Shown here piece after piece: positions 1 through 7,108 of a DNA stretch of 11,503 nt (position 1 is its first letter; the number at the start of each line of letters is the position of its first letter). Position numbers and translations under genes: made by a program. Source of the DNA: Prevotellaceae bacterium. GTDB taxonomy: Bacteria > Bacteroidota > Bacteroidia > Bacteroidales > UBA932. The stretch spans positions 1-11,503 of the forward strand of contig JAISDK010000074.1 of the NCBI GenBank assembly GCA_031264875.1, given 5' to 3'. Below the pieces are notes generated by a model that saw only the letters and a program-made list of their open reading frames with translations, had not been told where the DNA came from and made no database searches.

Positions 1-139
1 TTAATCAAGTAAATCATGGTTCAGACGTTAAATTGACGACATTGTGTGTTCGCCCTACATAACAAATTTACACCGCGTACGGTATAATAAACAGAGATGA
101 AATGCCGAATTCGAAATCCTTGACGCCGATATGAAAATA

Positions 140-168
140 TTGTATTCATGGAAATTTATCTACATTTG
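140..168 (+). promoter_or_regulatory. Bacteroidota-type promoter for the ATPase stump
   Basis: TACATTTG at 161-168 matches the TAnnTTTG -7 element of Bacteroidota housekeeping promoters. A TTG at 140-142, 18 nt upstream, suits the -33 element. Transcription would begin near 174-176, about 20 nt before the ATG at 195. The element runs on into GCGCC, as do the ones at 5155 and 6896. The match is visible in the sequence; activity is inferred. Confidence 0.6.
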
Positions 169-194
169 CGCCGGATTTGAAAAAGAGCAAAAAG

Positions 195-428
195 ATGTTA
201 TTTGCAAAAAAATTGCCGGACGGCATACAGGATTTTGAATATTTACGGACAAACGGTTATCTGTATGCGGACAAGACAGAGTATGTTTACCGTCTGGCGA
301 CTATGGGAAAACCCTATTTTCTCGGACATCCCCGCCGTTTCGGGAAAAGCCTTTTTCTCTCCACTCTGGATAAAAGAATAATGTTTTATATAATAATAAA
401 GAAAAAAGAGTATGAAAGAAGAAATTGA
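195..428 (+). pseudogene. AAA-ATPase_like (PF09820-type) gene remnant, N-terminus only
   Basis: The product begins MLFAKKLPDGIQDFEYLRTN, followed by a YLYADKTEYVYRL segment and then the Walker A-like stretch HPRRFGKSLFLSTL ending near nt 368. This is the start of the AAA-ATPase_like/PD-(D/E)XK family common in Bacteroidota, whose members are usually 500 residues or more. After STL the frame runs into low-complexity codons (DKRIMFYIIIKKKEYERRN) and stops at 428, so over 80% of the protein, including the nuclease-like C-terminal part, is missing. I prefer the ATG at 195; an in-frame TTG at 177 would leave almost no leader after the promoter at 161-168. The AT-rich tail at 369-411 looks like a deletion junction rather than a single frameshift, because no later family motif appears in any frame before 412. 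Family call fairly firm; it cannot be functional as a full ATPase. Confidence 0.72.
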
Positions 429-651
429 AAACGACAAATGGAAACACGACTTAGTGGAATTTGTGCAACACTGGACAAAAGAAAAATGTCCCGAAACGGA
501 TAGCCCTGCAGAGATACTGACCTGGTTAAATGCACACTTTGCCGATGCGCTCTACAATTTTGAACTCGACATTATGGCTAACACAGCCGAATTGAGCATT
601 GCGGTACATAAAATGCTGATGCCGCAATACGGGGGAATAAACAACAGATAA
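412..651 (+). CDS. Hypothetical 79-residue soluble protein
   Basis: This small acidic and amphipathic protein opens MKEEIENDKWKHDLVEFVQH, has a middle EILTWLNAHFADALYNFELD segment, and ends HKMLMPQYGGINNR. It has no signal peptide or membrane segment, and the hydrophobic spacing suggests two or three helices. I do not recognise the family. The start is an ATG at 412 behind a purine-rich stretch (GAAAAAAGAGT). It overlaps the last 17 nt of the ATPase remnant and ends 18 nt before the M16 peptidase, so it could be the first intact gene of that transcript. Its composition and fluent sequence argue for a real gene rather than a chance ORF. It may have lost its original upstream neighbour in the rearrangement that truncated the ATPase. 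Confidence 0.6.
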   Translation: MKEEIENDKWKHDLVEFVQHWTKEKCPETDSPAEILTWLNAHFADALYNFELDIMANTAELSIAVHKMLMPQYGGINNR

Positions 652-669
652 CGCAAAAAACAGATAGAA

Positions 670-3558
670 ATGAAAAAATTAAAATTGATTGTATGCATAT
701 TAACATGCATACTGGCAGGTATTAATACAAATGCGCAGGGACTGAAAGCCTTTAAGCTACCCAACGGACTGAGTGTCTTTGTATGGGAAGATACGTCGGC
801 GCCCGATGTATTCGGGATGGTAGCAGTGAATGTCGGAGCAAAGGAAGATCCCGAAGAATACACCGGTCTGGCTCATTATCTGGAACACATGATGTTCAAG
901 GGGACAGAGAAAATCGGGAGCTTAGACTGGGAAAAAGAAAAGTCTGTTTACGAACAGATCATCGCAAAATACGATGAAAACGCCCGAACCACCGATCCTG
1001 CACAGAGAGCAGCAATATCCAAAGAAATCAACAGACTGACTGTTGAATCGGCAAAATACAACCTCCTGAACGAATTTTCAAATCTGACACAGGGGATGGC
1101 AGGAGAAAACTTAAATGCCGCCACAAGCTATGATTATACCGTATATCACAGTTCGTTCCCTCCGGGAGAAATCTACAAATGGCTCGAATTAAATTCCGAG
1201 CGGTTTATCAACCCCGTATTCCGCAGCTTTCAGCCCGAACTGGAAACCGTATATGAAGAATATAACGTAAACCAGGACAGGCAAAACTACAGGGAATACG
1301 AATACGTTTCCAGCATTATTTTCGCCGGACACCCATATTCGCGAGCAGTTATCGGTTTGCCCGAACACCTTAAAAATCCGCAGTTAAGTCAGCTGAATGA
1401 ATTTTATCGCAAATGGTATGTTCCCGAAAACATGGCCCTGATATTGGTAGGAAATATTGAAACATCAAAGATTCTGCCGGTAATCAAAGAAAAATTCGGA
1501 CGTCTGGAAAACAGGCCTGTTCCCGAAAGGAAATCATACCCCGAAAATCCCGTAAAGGGACGAAAGGAAGTCAGCGCCAAAATGTCCGAATATCCGCAAG
1601 TCATACTGGCATTTCAGGGAATCCCCGCCGGCAGCGAAGACGACGCCGCACTGAATATTTGCATATCCATTCTCTCCAATTCCAGCCGTACAGGTTTGAT
1701 AGACAAATTATCGCTCGACGGCGATCTGACAAACGGATACGCCGGAGCAATGTCCCTGAAAGAAAGAGGACATATACTGGTGGGCGCCGTACCATGTTAC
1801 GATATAAATCAGCGCCGCTTCGAGTCATTGAAATCCACCGAAAAAATGTTGCTCGGTAAAATAAAAAAGCTTCAGGAAGGCGATTTCGAAGAATGGCTGA
1901 TACAGTCCATTAAAAACGAGATGGTACGCAATTTCGACATCCGTATGGAATCCCACTACAACAGGGCATTCGAGATCGCAGAGAGTTTCAACTACGGGAA
2001 AAAACTGGAGAATCTCCTTAATTACAGAGACATTGTAGCATCCGTTTCAATGGAAAAAATAAAGGAAACAGCAAAAAAATACTTCGGTACCGATTATTAC
2101 GCCATTCTTTTAAATGAAGGAAAACCGCCGAAAGGAAAAGAAATAGAAAAACCGGTATATGAACCCGTGCAGCCTGTACGCGGCGTTGAATCGGAATACG
2201 CCAAAACATTTCGCCTGTTGCCCGTAAAGTATGCAGGCAACTCGTATGCCAGTATGGACGATGTAAAAATCAGGCAAATCAATGACCGGTCAAAACTGTT
2301 TTACACTCACAATCCGGAAAACGACATTTTTACCCTGACTTTAAAATTCGGTATCGGAACCGGAAAAATGCCAAAGCTGGAGCTGGCTGCCGCCTTAATG
2401 AACAGCGCCGGAATCATGGGACAAATGGACGTGCAGGAAGTAAAGCAGGAATTTAGCAGTCTGGGAGCCTCGTGCAAGTATTCGGTGGACAACAGTTACC
2501 TGTATGTGAGCATGAACGGATTCGAGGCAAACCTGGAAGCCTCGTGCAACCTGTTAACCCGTCAGGTACTGATGCCGCAGCTGGACGAAAAGCAAATGAA
2601 CAGCCTGAAAGGCATCTATTTTCAGCAGCGAACCGTTGAACAGACATCCAATGAAAGTCTCGGAGCCGCATTAAGAGAATATTTGCTCTACGGCGACAAA
2701 TCGGAATACATCGACCGCTTGACATTAGAAGAAGTCAGCGCCCTGACAGTAAGCAACCTCACCGGCGAATTTCAGAGAGCAACCGACTATGAAGCCGAAA
2801 TCCACTATGTCGGAGCCTTGCCGATAGAACAGGTATATGACATTCTTAGCAGTAACCTGCCCCTCAAGCAGGGAGAAAAAGCATCCGCCTCGCCGGAAGT
2901 AAAAGACATGGTGCAATATGCGGAAAATACCGTGCTGTTTTTACCCAACAGCAATGCAAAACAAAGTACCGTTTACTTTTACATCGCCGGAGACGGCTAC
3001 AAAAAAGAAAAAGACCCCTGTATCCAAGCATTCAACGAATATTTCGGCGGCGGATTCAGCGGACTGGTAATACAGGAAATACGTGAATACCGTTCAATGG
3101 CATATACATCGGGAGGGATTTACCTGCGTCCGCCTGTTGAAAACAAAAAAGCGCACTTCTACGGCTTGGTGGGAACTCAGGCCGACAAAACTCTGGATGC
3201 AGTCGGGATTTATATGAATCTATTAACCGACATGCCGCAGTACCCCGACAGAATACTGAACATCAAAAACTATCTGAAAGGAACGGCAACCGTAGAAAAG
3301 CCGCATGTCCGCAATGCAAGCCAGACATACCGTCGCTGGAAACTGAGAGGTTACGACAAGTCTCCAGCCGAAACCAACAAAGAAGCCGTCAATAACCTTA
3401 CCTTCGACGACATTATTAAATTCTACAGTGAAAACATCAAGGGACGTCCCGTTGCCATCGCCATCGTCGGTAATCCGAAAATGATTGACGCCAAAGCGCT
3501 GGAGAAATACGGCAAGATAATTAAGCTGTCCACGTCGAAGATATTCAGCGGAAAATAA
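670..3558 (+). CDS. Exported M16 family zinc metallopeptidase (pitrilysin/insulinase type)
   Basis: This 962-residue protein is a two-lobed M16 peptidase, a clamshell enzyme that degrades peptides. A signal peptide spans about residues 1-22 (hydrophobic core IVCILTCILAGI, then NTNAQ), so it should act in the periplasm. The inverted zinc motif HxxEH is H69-Y-L-E72-H73 within GLAHYLEHMMFKGTE. The third zinc ligand is probably E196 or E197 in ETVYEEYN. About 55 residues (roughly 85-145) between these motifs, rich in charged helix, form an insertion before the NLNAATSYDYT segment. The second half (about 540-950) is a degenerate M16 repeat without HxxEH, as is normal. It keeps an R808-S-M-A-Y812 pair matching the conserved Arg-Tyr of the C-terminal lobe, which helps bind substrate. 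Length fits the pitrilysin-type subfamily (about 900-1000). The next gene starts 15 nt downstream, indicating an operon. Physiological substrate unknown. Confidence 0.92.
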   Translation: MKKLKLIVCILTCILAGINTNAQGLKAFKLPNGLSVFVWEDTSAPDVFGMVAVNVGAKEDPEEYTGLAHYLEHMMFKGTEKIGSLDWEKEKSVYEQIIAKYDENARTTDPAQRAAISKEINRLTVESAKYNLLNEFSNLTQGMAGENLNAATSYDYTVYHSSFPPGEIYKWLELNSERFINPVFRSFQPELETVYEEYNVNQDRQNYREYEYVSSIIFAGHPYSRAVIGLPEHLKNPQLSQLNEFYRKWYVPENMALILVGNIETSKILPVIKEKFGRLENRPVPERKSYPENPVKGRKEVSAKMSEYPQVILAFQGIPAGSEDDAALNICISILSNSSRTGLIDKLSLDGDLTNGYAGAMSLKERGHILVGAVPCYDINQRRFESLKSTEKMLLGKIKKLQEGDFEEWLIQSIKNEMVRNFDIRMESHYNRAFEIAESFNYGKKLENLLNYRDIVASVSMEKIKETAKKYFGTDYYAILLNEGKPPKGKEIEKPVYEPVQPVRGVESEYAKTFRLLPVKYAGNSYASMDDVKIRQINDRSKLFYTHNPENDIFTLTLKFGIGTGKMPKLELAAALMNSAGIMGQMDVQEVKQEFSSLGASCKYSVDNSYLYVSMNGFEANLEASCNLLTRQVLMPQLDEKQMNSLKGIYFQQRTVEQTSNESLGAALREYLLYGDKSEYIDRLTLEEVSALTVSNLTGEFQRATDYEAEIHYVGALPIEQVYDILSSNLPLKQGEKASASPEVKDMVQYAENTVLFLPNSNAKQSTVYFYIAGDGYKKEKDPCIQAFNEYFGGGFSGLVIQEIREYRSMAYTSGGIYLRPPVENKKAHFYGLVGTQADKTLDAVGIYMNLLTDMPQYPDRILNIKNYLKGTATVEKPHVRNASQTYRRWKLRGYDKSPAETNKEAVNNLTFDDIIKFYSENIKGRPVAIAIVGNPKMIDAKALEKYGKIIKLSTSKIFSGK

Positions 3559-3573
3559 TTGTAAATATTAAAT

Positions 3574-5016
3574 ATGAAACAGTCTATTATTCAAAAATCC
3601 AAAACACTATGCGGAATTCTCGTATTAACGGGATTAATGGCCGCCGGCACAGCAGTTCGGGCGGGAGTGCAGTTACCTGCCGTCTTCAGCAACAACATGG
3701 TTTTGCAGCAGCAAAGCGAAGTACCGGTATGGGGCTGGGCATCTGCGGCAGGCACAGTTAAAATCGTAGCCAGCTGGTCGCCTGCCGACACGGTAAAAGT
3801 CAAAGCCACCTCCGGCGGGACATGGATGGCCACCGTCCGCACGGTGAAAGCAGGCGGACCGTATTCGCTGCGCATCTTTACTTCGGACGCCGACTTTAAG
3901 GAATTTCACAACGTCATGCTGGGCGAAGTGTGGCTTTGCAGCGGACAGTCGAACATGCAATGGTCGGTAAACCACGGTATCCTGAACGGCAACGAGGAAG
4001 CGGAGGCGGCCAACCGTCCGGACATCCGCATCTTCCATATCCCGATGCGGACAGCCGAAACGCCGCAGAACAACTGTGACGCTTCATGGGAACAGTGTAC
4101 GCCCGAAGTCATGCGAAATTCGAGCGCCGTGGCATATTTTTTTGCCCGCCGGCTGCAGGACGCGCTGAACGTTCCCGTAGGAATCGTTGTTGCGGCATGG
4201 GGAGGAACACCATACGAGGTATGGACAAAGAGCGAACTGATTGAATCCAATCCCCTGCTGAAAGCATCGTCCGATGCATTGAACAAAAATCCGTGGTGGC
4301 CGTCCGAACCCGGTACATGCTACAACCAGATGATTCACCCGATAGTCCCATACTCCATTGCCGGCGCAGTATGGTATCAGGGCGAAGCGAACATTGACCG
4401 GTATGCCACTTACGGACTGGGGCTTCAGACAATGATTAACTGCTGGCGCAGCGAGTTTAAAAAGGAATTTCCCTTCTACCTGGTTCAAATTGCACCATAT
4501 ACATACAACTCAACCGGCAATGCGGCGGCACAGCTGCGCGAACAGCAGGAACTGGTCACGAAATTAGTTCCGAAAACCGGAATGGCAGTCATTTCAGACC
4601 GTGTGAACAACGTGAAAAACATCCATCCTGCCGACAAGCAAACCGTAGGCCTGCGCCTTGGAGATCTTGCGCTTGCCGAAATTTACGGACAGCCGCTGAA
4701 CGACTGTAAAAGTCCGGTATTCCTCTCGCTGAAAGTAGAAAAGAATAAGGCAATAATCACCTTCGAACATGCGCAGTCGGGTTTGAAATGCAGCGGAGAT
4801 AAAATCGAAGGACTGAAAATTGCAGATGCCGACGGCAATTATGTAGATGCCAACGGAATAATTAAGGGTAACGAACTGATTGTTTCTTCGCCGGAAGTCA
4901 AAGCCCCCGTATCGGTAACCTACTGTTTTGACGACGCAAGCACGGGTAACCTGTTCTCAGGAGCAGGTCTTCCTGTCGCACCGTTCAGAAGTAACCGGAC
5001 AGTCAGTTTTTATTGA
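3574..5016 (+). CDS. Sialate O-acetylesterase (SGNH-type, SASA family)
   Basis: This 480-residue exported esterase is expected to remove O-acetyl groups from sialic acids or related sugars on glycans. A signal peptide covers about residues 1-30 (core LCGILVLTGLMAAGTAV, then RAG). A beta-rich N-terminal domain (about 33-110, PAVFSNNMVLQQQSEVPVWG) is typical of the family. Catalytic block I is EVWLCSGQSNMQW with nucleophile S126. W209-G-G is a later conserved block (AAWGGTPYEVWT), WYQGEANID lies at 267-275, and the catalytic histidine is probably H351 in NIHPADKQTVGLRL. The last 80 residues form a beta domain ending in SNRTVSFY. Length is within the usual range for the shorter members. It sits 15 nt after the M16 peptidase and probably shares its transcript; no carbohydrate-transport (SusC/D) genes are in view. 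Some homologues act on acetylated xylan or other sugars, so the exact substrate is inferred. Confidence 0.88.
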   Translation: MKQSIIQKSKTLCGILVLTGLMAAGTAVRAGVQLPAVFSNNMVLQQQSEVPVWGWASAAGTVKIVASWSPADTVKVKATSGGTWMATVRTVKAGGPYSLRIFTSDADFKEFHNVMLGEVWLCSGQSNMQWSVNHGILNGNEEAEAANRPDIRIFHIPMRTAETPQNNCDASWEQCTPEVMRNSSAVAYFFARRLQDALNVPVGIVVAAWGGTPYEVWTKSELIESNPLLKASSDALNKNPWWPSEPGTCYNQMIHPIVPYSIAGAVWYQGEANIDRYATYGLGLQTMINCWRSEFKKEFPFYLVQIAPYTYNSTGNAAAQLREQQELVTKLVPKTGMAVISDRVNNVKNIHPADKQTVGLRLGDLALAEIYGQPLNDCKSPVFLSLKVEKNKAIITFEHAQSGLKCSGDKIEGLKIADADGNYVDANGIIKGNELIVSSPEVKAPVSVTYCFDDASTGNLFSGAGLPVAPFRSNRTVSFY

Positions 5017-5154
5017 ATCATTTTATACCCGAAAAAGTTATATATGACATATAAATCACCCACGTATCTATTGATATTTATCCCTTTGGAATATATTTTC
5101 CGGTGCAGGCAAATTTCATATTCAATAAATAATAATCATTAAAATTTATTTTCA

Positions 5155-5162
5155 TATCTTTG
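5155..5162 (+). promoter_or_regulatory. Bacteroidota -7 promoter element upstream of the nitronate monooxygenase gene
   Basis: TATCTTTG matches TAnnTTTG and continues into GCGCC. It lies 43 nt before the ATG at 5206, leaving a leader of about 35 nt. No good TTG is present at the -33 position, where the sequence is simply AT-rich. It follows a 138-nt stretch after the esterase gene that has no convincing terminator. Confidence 0.62.
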
Positions 5163-5205
5163 CGCCTTGAATATTAATACAGTGTAGTGACATACTTTTG
5201 GAATT

Positions 5206-6273
5206 ATGAGATCATTTTTTATAGGGAACAGGGAAATTAACCTGCCTATCATTCAGGGCGGTATGGGTGTAGGGATTTCGCTTTCAGGCCTGGCGGCAGC
5301 CGTTGCCAATGAAGGCGGAGTCGGAGTTATATCATGTGCCGGATTGGGATTATTGTATAAACAGAACTCAGGCGATTACCTGAAAAACTGTATTTGGGGA
5401 CTTAAAGAAGAGCTTCGTAAAGCACGGGAAAAGACCAAAGGCATAATCGGGGTAAATATAATGGTCGCCTTATCGAACTATGCAGATATGGTTCGCACAG
5501 CGATAACGGAAAAAGCAGACATCATATTCGCGGGCGCCGGCTTGCCCCTGGATTTGCCCTCATTCCTTACTGCCGACAGCGAAACGCTTTTAGCTCCGAT
5601 TGTTTCTTCAGCCCGTGCAGCCAAAATAGTATGCGATAAATGGAATATTAACTACAACTATCTTCCCGACGCCATTGTCGTAGAGGGACCGAAAGCGGGA
5701 GGTCATTTAGGATTCAAAAGAGAACAGATCGAAGATGAAGTCCATTCGCTTGAACGTATAATACCGGAAGTAGTAGCCACAGTATCACGGTACAGCGATA
5801 AAAAAACGATTCCCGTCATTGCTGCCGGAGGAATATCAACGGGAGAAGATATACTGCGTTTTATCGGGCTTGGAGCAACAGGAGTACAGATGGGCAGCAT
5901 TTTTGTTACAACCGATGAATGTGATGCCTCGCCTGTTTTTAAACAGGTATATATCAATTCTTCACAGAAAGACATGATGATTATTCAAAGCCCTGTCGGA
6001 ATGCCCGGACGCGCTTTCGACGGGAAATTTATACGCAGTGTCAACGAAGGCAACGAAAAGCCGCAAGGCTGTCCGTACCGCTGCATCAAAACCTGCGACT
6101 ATACCAAAAGTTCATACTGCATCATCAGAGCCCTTTACAACGCATTCAAGGGAAACATGGACAGAGGTTACGCCTTTGCCGGAGCAAACGCATACCTTGC
6201 CGATAAAATCAGCAGTGTTAAAGAAGTGATAGCCAAACTTAAAGATGAATTCGAAATCGCCCGTAAAAAGTAA
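5206..6273 (+). CDS. Nitronate monooxygenase family flavoprotein (NPD/FabK-like TIM barrel)
   Basis: This 355-residue cytoplasmic FMN protein belongs to the 2-nitropropane dioxygenase / nitronate monooxygenase family, which oxidises alkyl nitronates; FabK enoyl-ACP reductases share the fold. The N-terminus has IIQGGMGVGISLSGLAAAVA (residues 15-34), the usual first FMN-binding segment. GPKAGGHLG at 161-169 has H167 at the position of the family's catalytic or near-catalytic histidine. AAGGISTGEDI (207-217) and GATGVQMGSIFVTTDE (223-238) form the phosphate-binding end. A C-terminal Cys cluster, C289, C293, C297 and C305, lies in a CPYRCIKTC...YCI segment followed by AFAGANAYLADKI, seen in many anaerobe homologues. 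No signal peptide. It is a single-gene unit with its own promoter. Family certain; the reaction is not, and a FabK-type role or a redox role for the cysteines cannot be excluded. Confidence 0.88.
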   Translation: MRSFFIGNREINLPIIQGGMGVGISLSGLAAAVANEGGVGVISCAGLGLLYKQNSGDYLKNCIWGLKEELRKAREKTKGIIGVNIMVALSNYADMVRTAITEKADIIFAGAGLPLDLPSFLTADSETLLAPIVSSARAAKIVCDKWNINYNYLPDAIVVEGPKAGGHLGFKREQIEDEVHSLERIIPEVVATVSRYSDKKTIPVIAAGGISTGEDILRFIGLGATGVQMGSIFVTTDECDASPVFKQVYINSSQKDMMIIQSPVGMPGRAFDGKFIRSVNEGNEKPQGCPYRCIKTCDYTKSSYCIIRALYNAFKGNMDRGYAFAGANAYLADKISSVKEVIAKLKDEFEIARKK

Positions 6274-6287
6274 CAGCAATACTTTAC

Positions 6288-6301
6288 GGCTATGAATAGC
6301 C
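6288..6301 (+). terminator. Short hairpin after the nitronate monooxygenase gene
   Basis: GGCTAT at 6288-6293 pairs with ATAGCC at 6296-6301, best drawn as a 5-bp stem with a TGAA loop. No T tract follows (ATTCCGC comes next), so it is a weak terminator or processing signal at most. It sits 14 nt after the stop codon. Confidence 0.25.
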
Positions 6302-6351
6302 ATTCCGCAAAGTGAAATGAAAATAATTATTTATATTAAATACAGAAAAAA

Positions 6352-6756
6352 ATGAACATTTATGTTTCAAATCTAAGCTACAGCACAGATGCCGATAGCT
6401 TACAGCAATTATTCTCGGAATACGGAGACGTAAAATCCGCTAACGTTATTACAGACAGGGAAACAGGCCGTTCACGCGGATTCGGTTTCGTTGAAATGCC
6501 GGATGAGACGGAAGGTCAGAGGGCTATTGACGAACTGAATGAAACCGAACTTGATGGCAAAACAATCAGTGTCAGCGTTGCCCGTCCAAAAACAGACAAA
6601 AGAAACGATGGAGGATTCAATCGTGGCGGCGGTTCCAACCGTGGCGGCGGCGGCTCCAATCGTGGTGGCAGCGGCGGCGGATACAACCGCGGTGGCAGCG
6701 ACGGATACAACCGTGGCGGCGGCGGTGGCGGCGGATATAAAAAAAACCGCTATTAA
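6352..6756 (+). CDS. RRM-domain RNA-binding protein with glycine-rich NRGG tail
   Basis: This 134-residue protein has one RNA recognition motif over residues 1-78. RNP2 is IYVSNL (3-8) and RNP1 is RGFGFVEM (42-49), with the aromatic Y4, F44 and F46 positioned to stack on RNA bases. The tail (about 88-134) is almost entirely G, N, R, S and Y with five NRGG units at 90, 96, 103, 112 and 120, ending YKKNRY. Such RRM proteins are common in Bacteroidota and are thought to bind single-stranded RNA and influence post-transcriptional control; the tail should be disordered and add nonspecific RNA affinity. The 78-nt upstream gap shows an A-rich leader (CAGAAAAAA just before the ATG) but no TAnnTTTG element, so the promoter is unclear. 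The gene ends in a strong intrinsic terminator at 6778-6819. RNA targets unknown. Confidence 0.92.
   Translation: MNIYVSNLSYSTDADSLQQLFSEYGDVKSANVITDRETGRSRGFGFVEMPDETEGQRAIDELNETELDGKTISVSVARPKTDKRNDGGFNRGGGSNRGGGGSNRGGSGGGYNRGGSDGYNRGGGGGGGYKKNRY
6617..6736 (+). repeat. GGTGGC-rich low-complexity tract within the RRM gene tail
   Basis: Reiterated GGN codons and AACCGTGGC/AATCGTGGT blocks encode the five NRGG units. Short direct repeats of this kind can change copy number by slippage or recombination without breaking the frame when whole codons are gained or lost. The tract is markedly more GC-rich than the flanking sequence. Confidence 0.6.
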
Positions 6757-6777
6757 TTCCGTATGGATATGTAACAG

Positions 6778-6819
6778 ACAGCGGGCGGCCCTTCAATAGC
6801 CGTCCGCTGTTTCTTTTTT
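6778..6819 (+). terminator. Rho-independent terminator after the RRM gene
   Basis: ACAGCGGGCGGC (6778-6789) pairs with GCCGTCCGCTGT (6799-6810) over 12 bp with one G-U pair and a 9-nt loop. A T-rich tract (TTCTTTTTT, 6811-6819) follows immediately. This is a textbook intrinsic terminator and the strongest in the window; it separates the RRM gene from the thrA leader. Confidence 0.9.
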
Positions 6820-6895
6820 GCGCGCCTGATGCAAACAACATTTTGGAATACACCCAAAAAACAGGCAGAGAATATCAAAATATTAAAAAGATTAC

Positions 6896-6903
6896 TACCT
6901 TTG
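6896..6903 (+). promoter_or_regulatory. Bacteroidota -7 promoter element for thrA
   Basis: TACCTTTG matches TAnnTTTG and runs on into GCGCC. No clear TTG lies at the -33 position; the region is A/T-rich. A start site near 6910 would give thrA a leader of about 200 nt holding the 17-codon ORF at 6928-6981. Confidence 0.62.
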
Positions 6904-6927
6904 CGCCTTAAAAATTAATGACAGATT

Positions 6928-6981
6928 ATGAATAAGATATATTGCGCCACTTTAAGATTCATGCCCGTGAGGGCGTATTAA
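6928..6981 (+). CDS. Candidate 17-residue leader peptide upstream of thrA
   Basis: The ATG at 6928 opens a 17-codon frame, MNKIYCATLRFMPVRAY, ending TAA at 6979-6981. It begins about 18 nt downstream of the predicted transcription start and 127 nt before thrA. Its last codons lie in a hairpin (6961-6976). It contains one Thr and one Ile codon only, so it is not a classic Thr/Ile-rich attenuator peptide like that of enterobacterial thrABC. A role as a regulatory leader is inferred from position; I cannot confirm conservation. Confidence 0.42.
   Translation: MNKIYCATLRFMPVRAY
6961..6976 (+). promoter_or_regulatory. GNRA-loop hairpin overlapping the end of the leader ORF
   Basis: ATGCCC (6961-6966) pairs with GGGCGT (6971-6976) around a GTGA tetraloop (GUGA in RNA, a stable GNRA type), with one G-U pair. 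A ribosome finishing the 17-codon ORF would melt it, as in attenuation. The sequence that follows is AT-rich (ATTAATTTATTC) but not a clean U tract. A second, weaker hairpin, TTCC/GGAA, lies at 7017-7029. Confidence 0.4.
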
Positions 6982-7108
6982 TTTATTCATTTCCATATAA
7001 CAAGTCAATAAATCAGTTCCGTATTGGAATTTATAAACAAACCATAAAATAGAAAAATATGCAAAACAGTTCGGAAAGAAAGGTTTTGTGTAATAAAACA
7101 AATTGTAG

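Noticed and set aside
670..735. Lipoprotein signal on the M16 peptidase (LTC at residues 11-13)
   Set aside because: The residue before the cysteine is Thr and the hydrophobic segment would be too short. A type I signal peptide ending near NAQ fits better.
5017..5154. Terminator after the esterase gene
   Set aside because: Only a weak all-AT inverted repeat (TTATATATG/CATATAA) is visible, without a GC stem or T tract.
5193..5200. TACTTTTG as an additional promoter element
   Set aside because: It fits TAnnTTTG but ends 5 nt before the ATG, which would put the transcription start inside the coding region. The element at 5155 is better placed.
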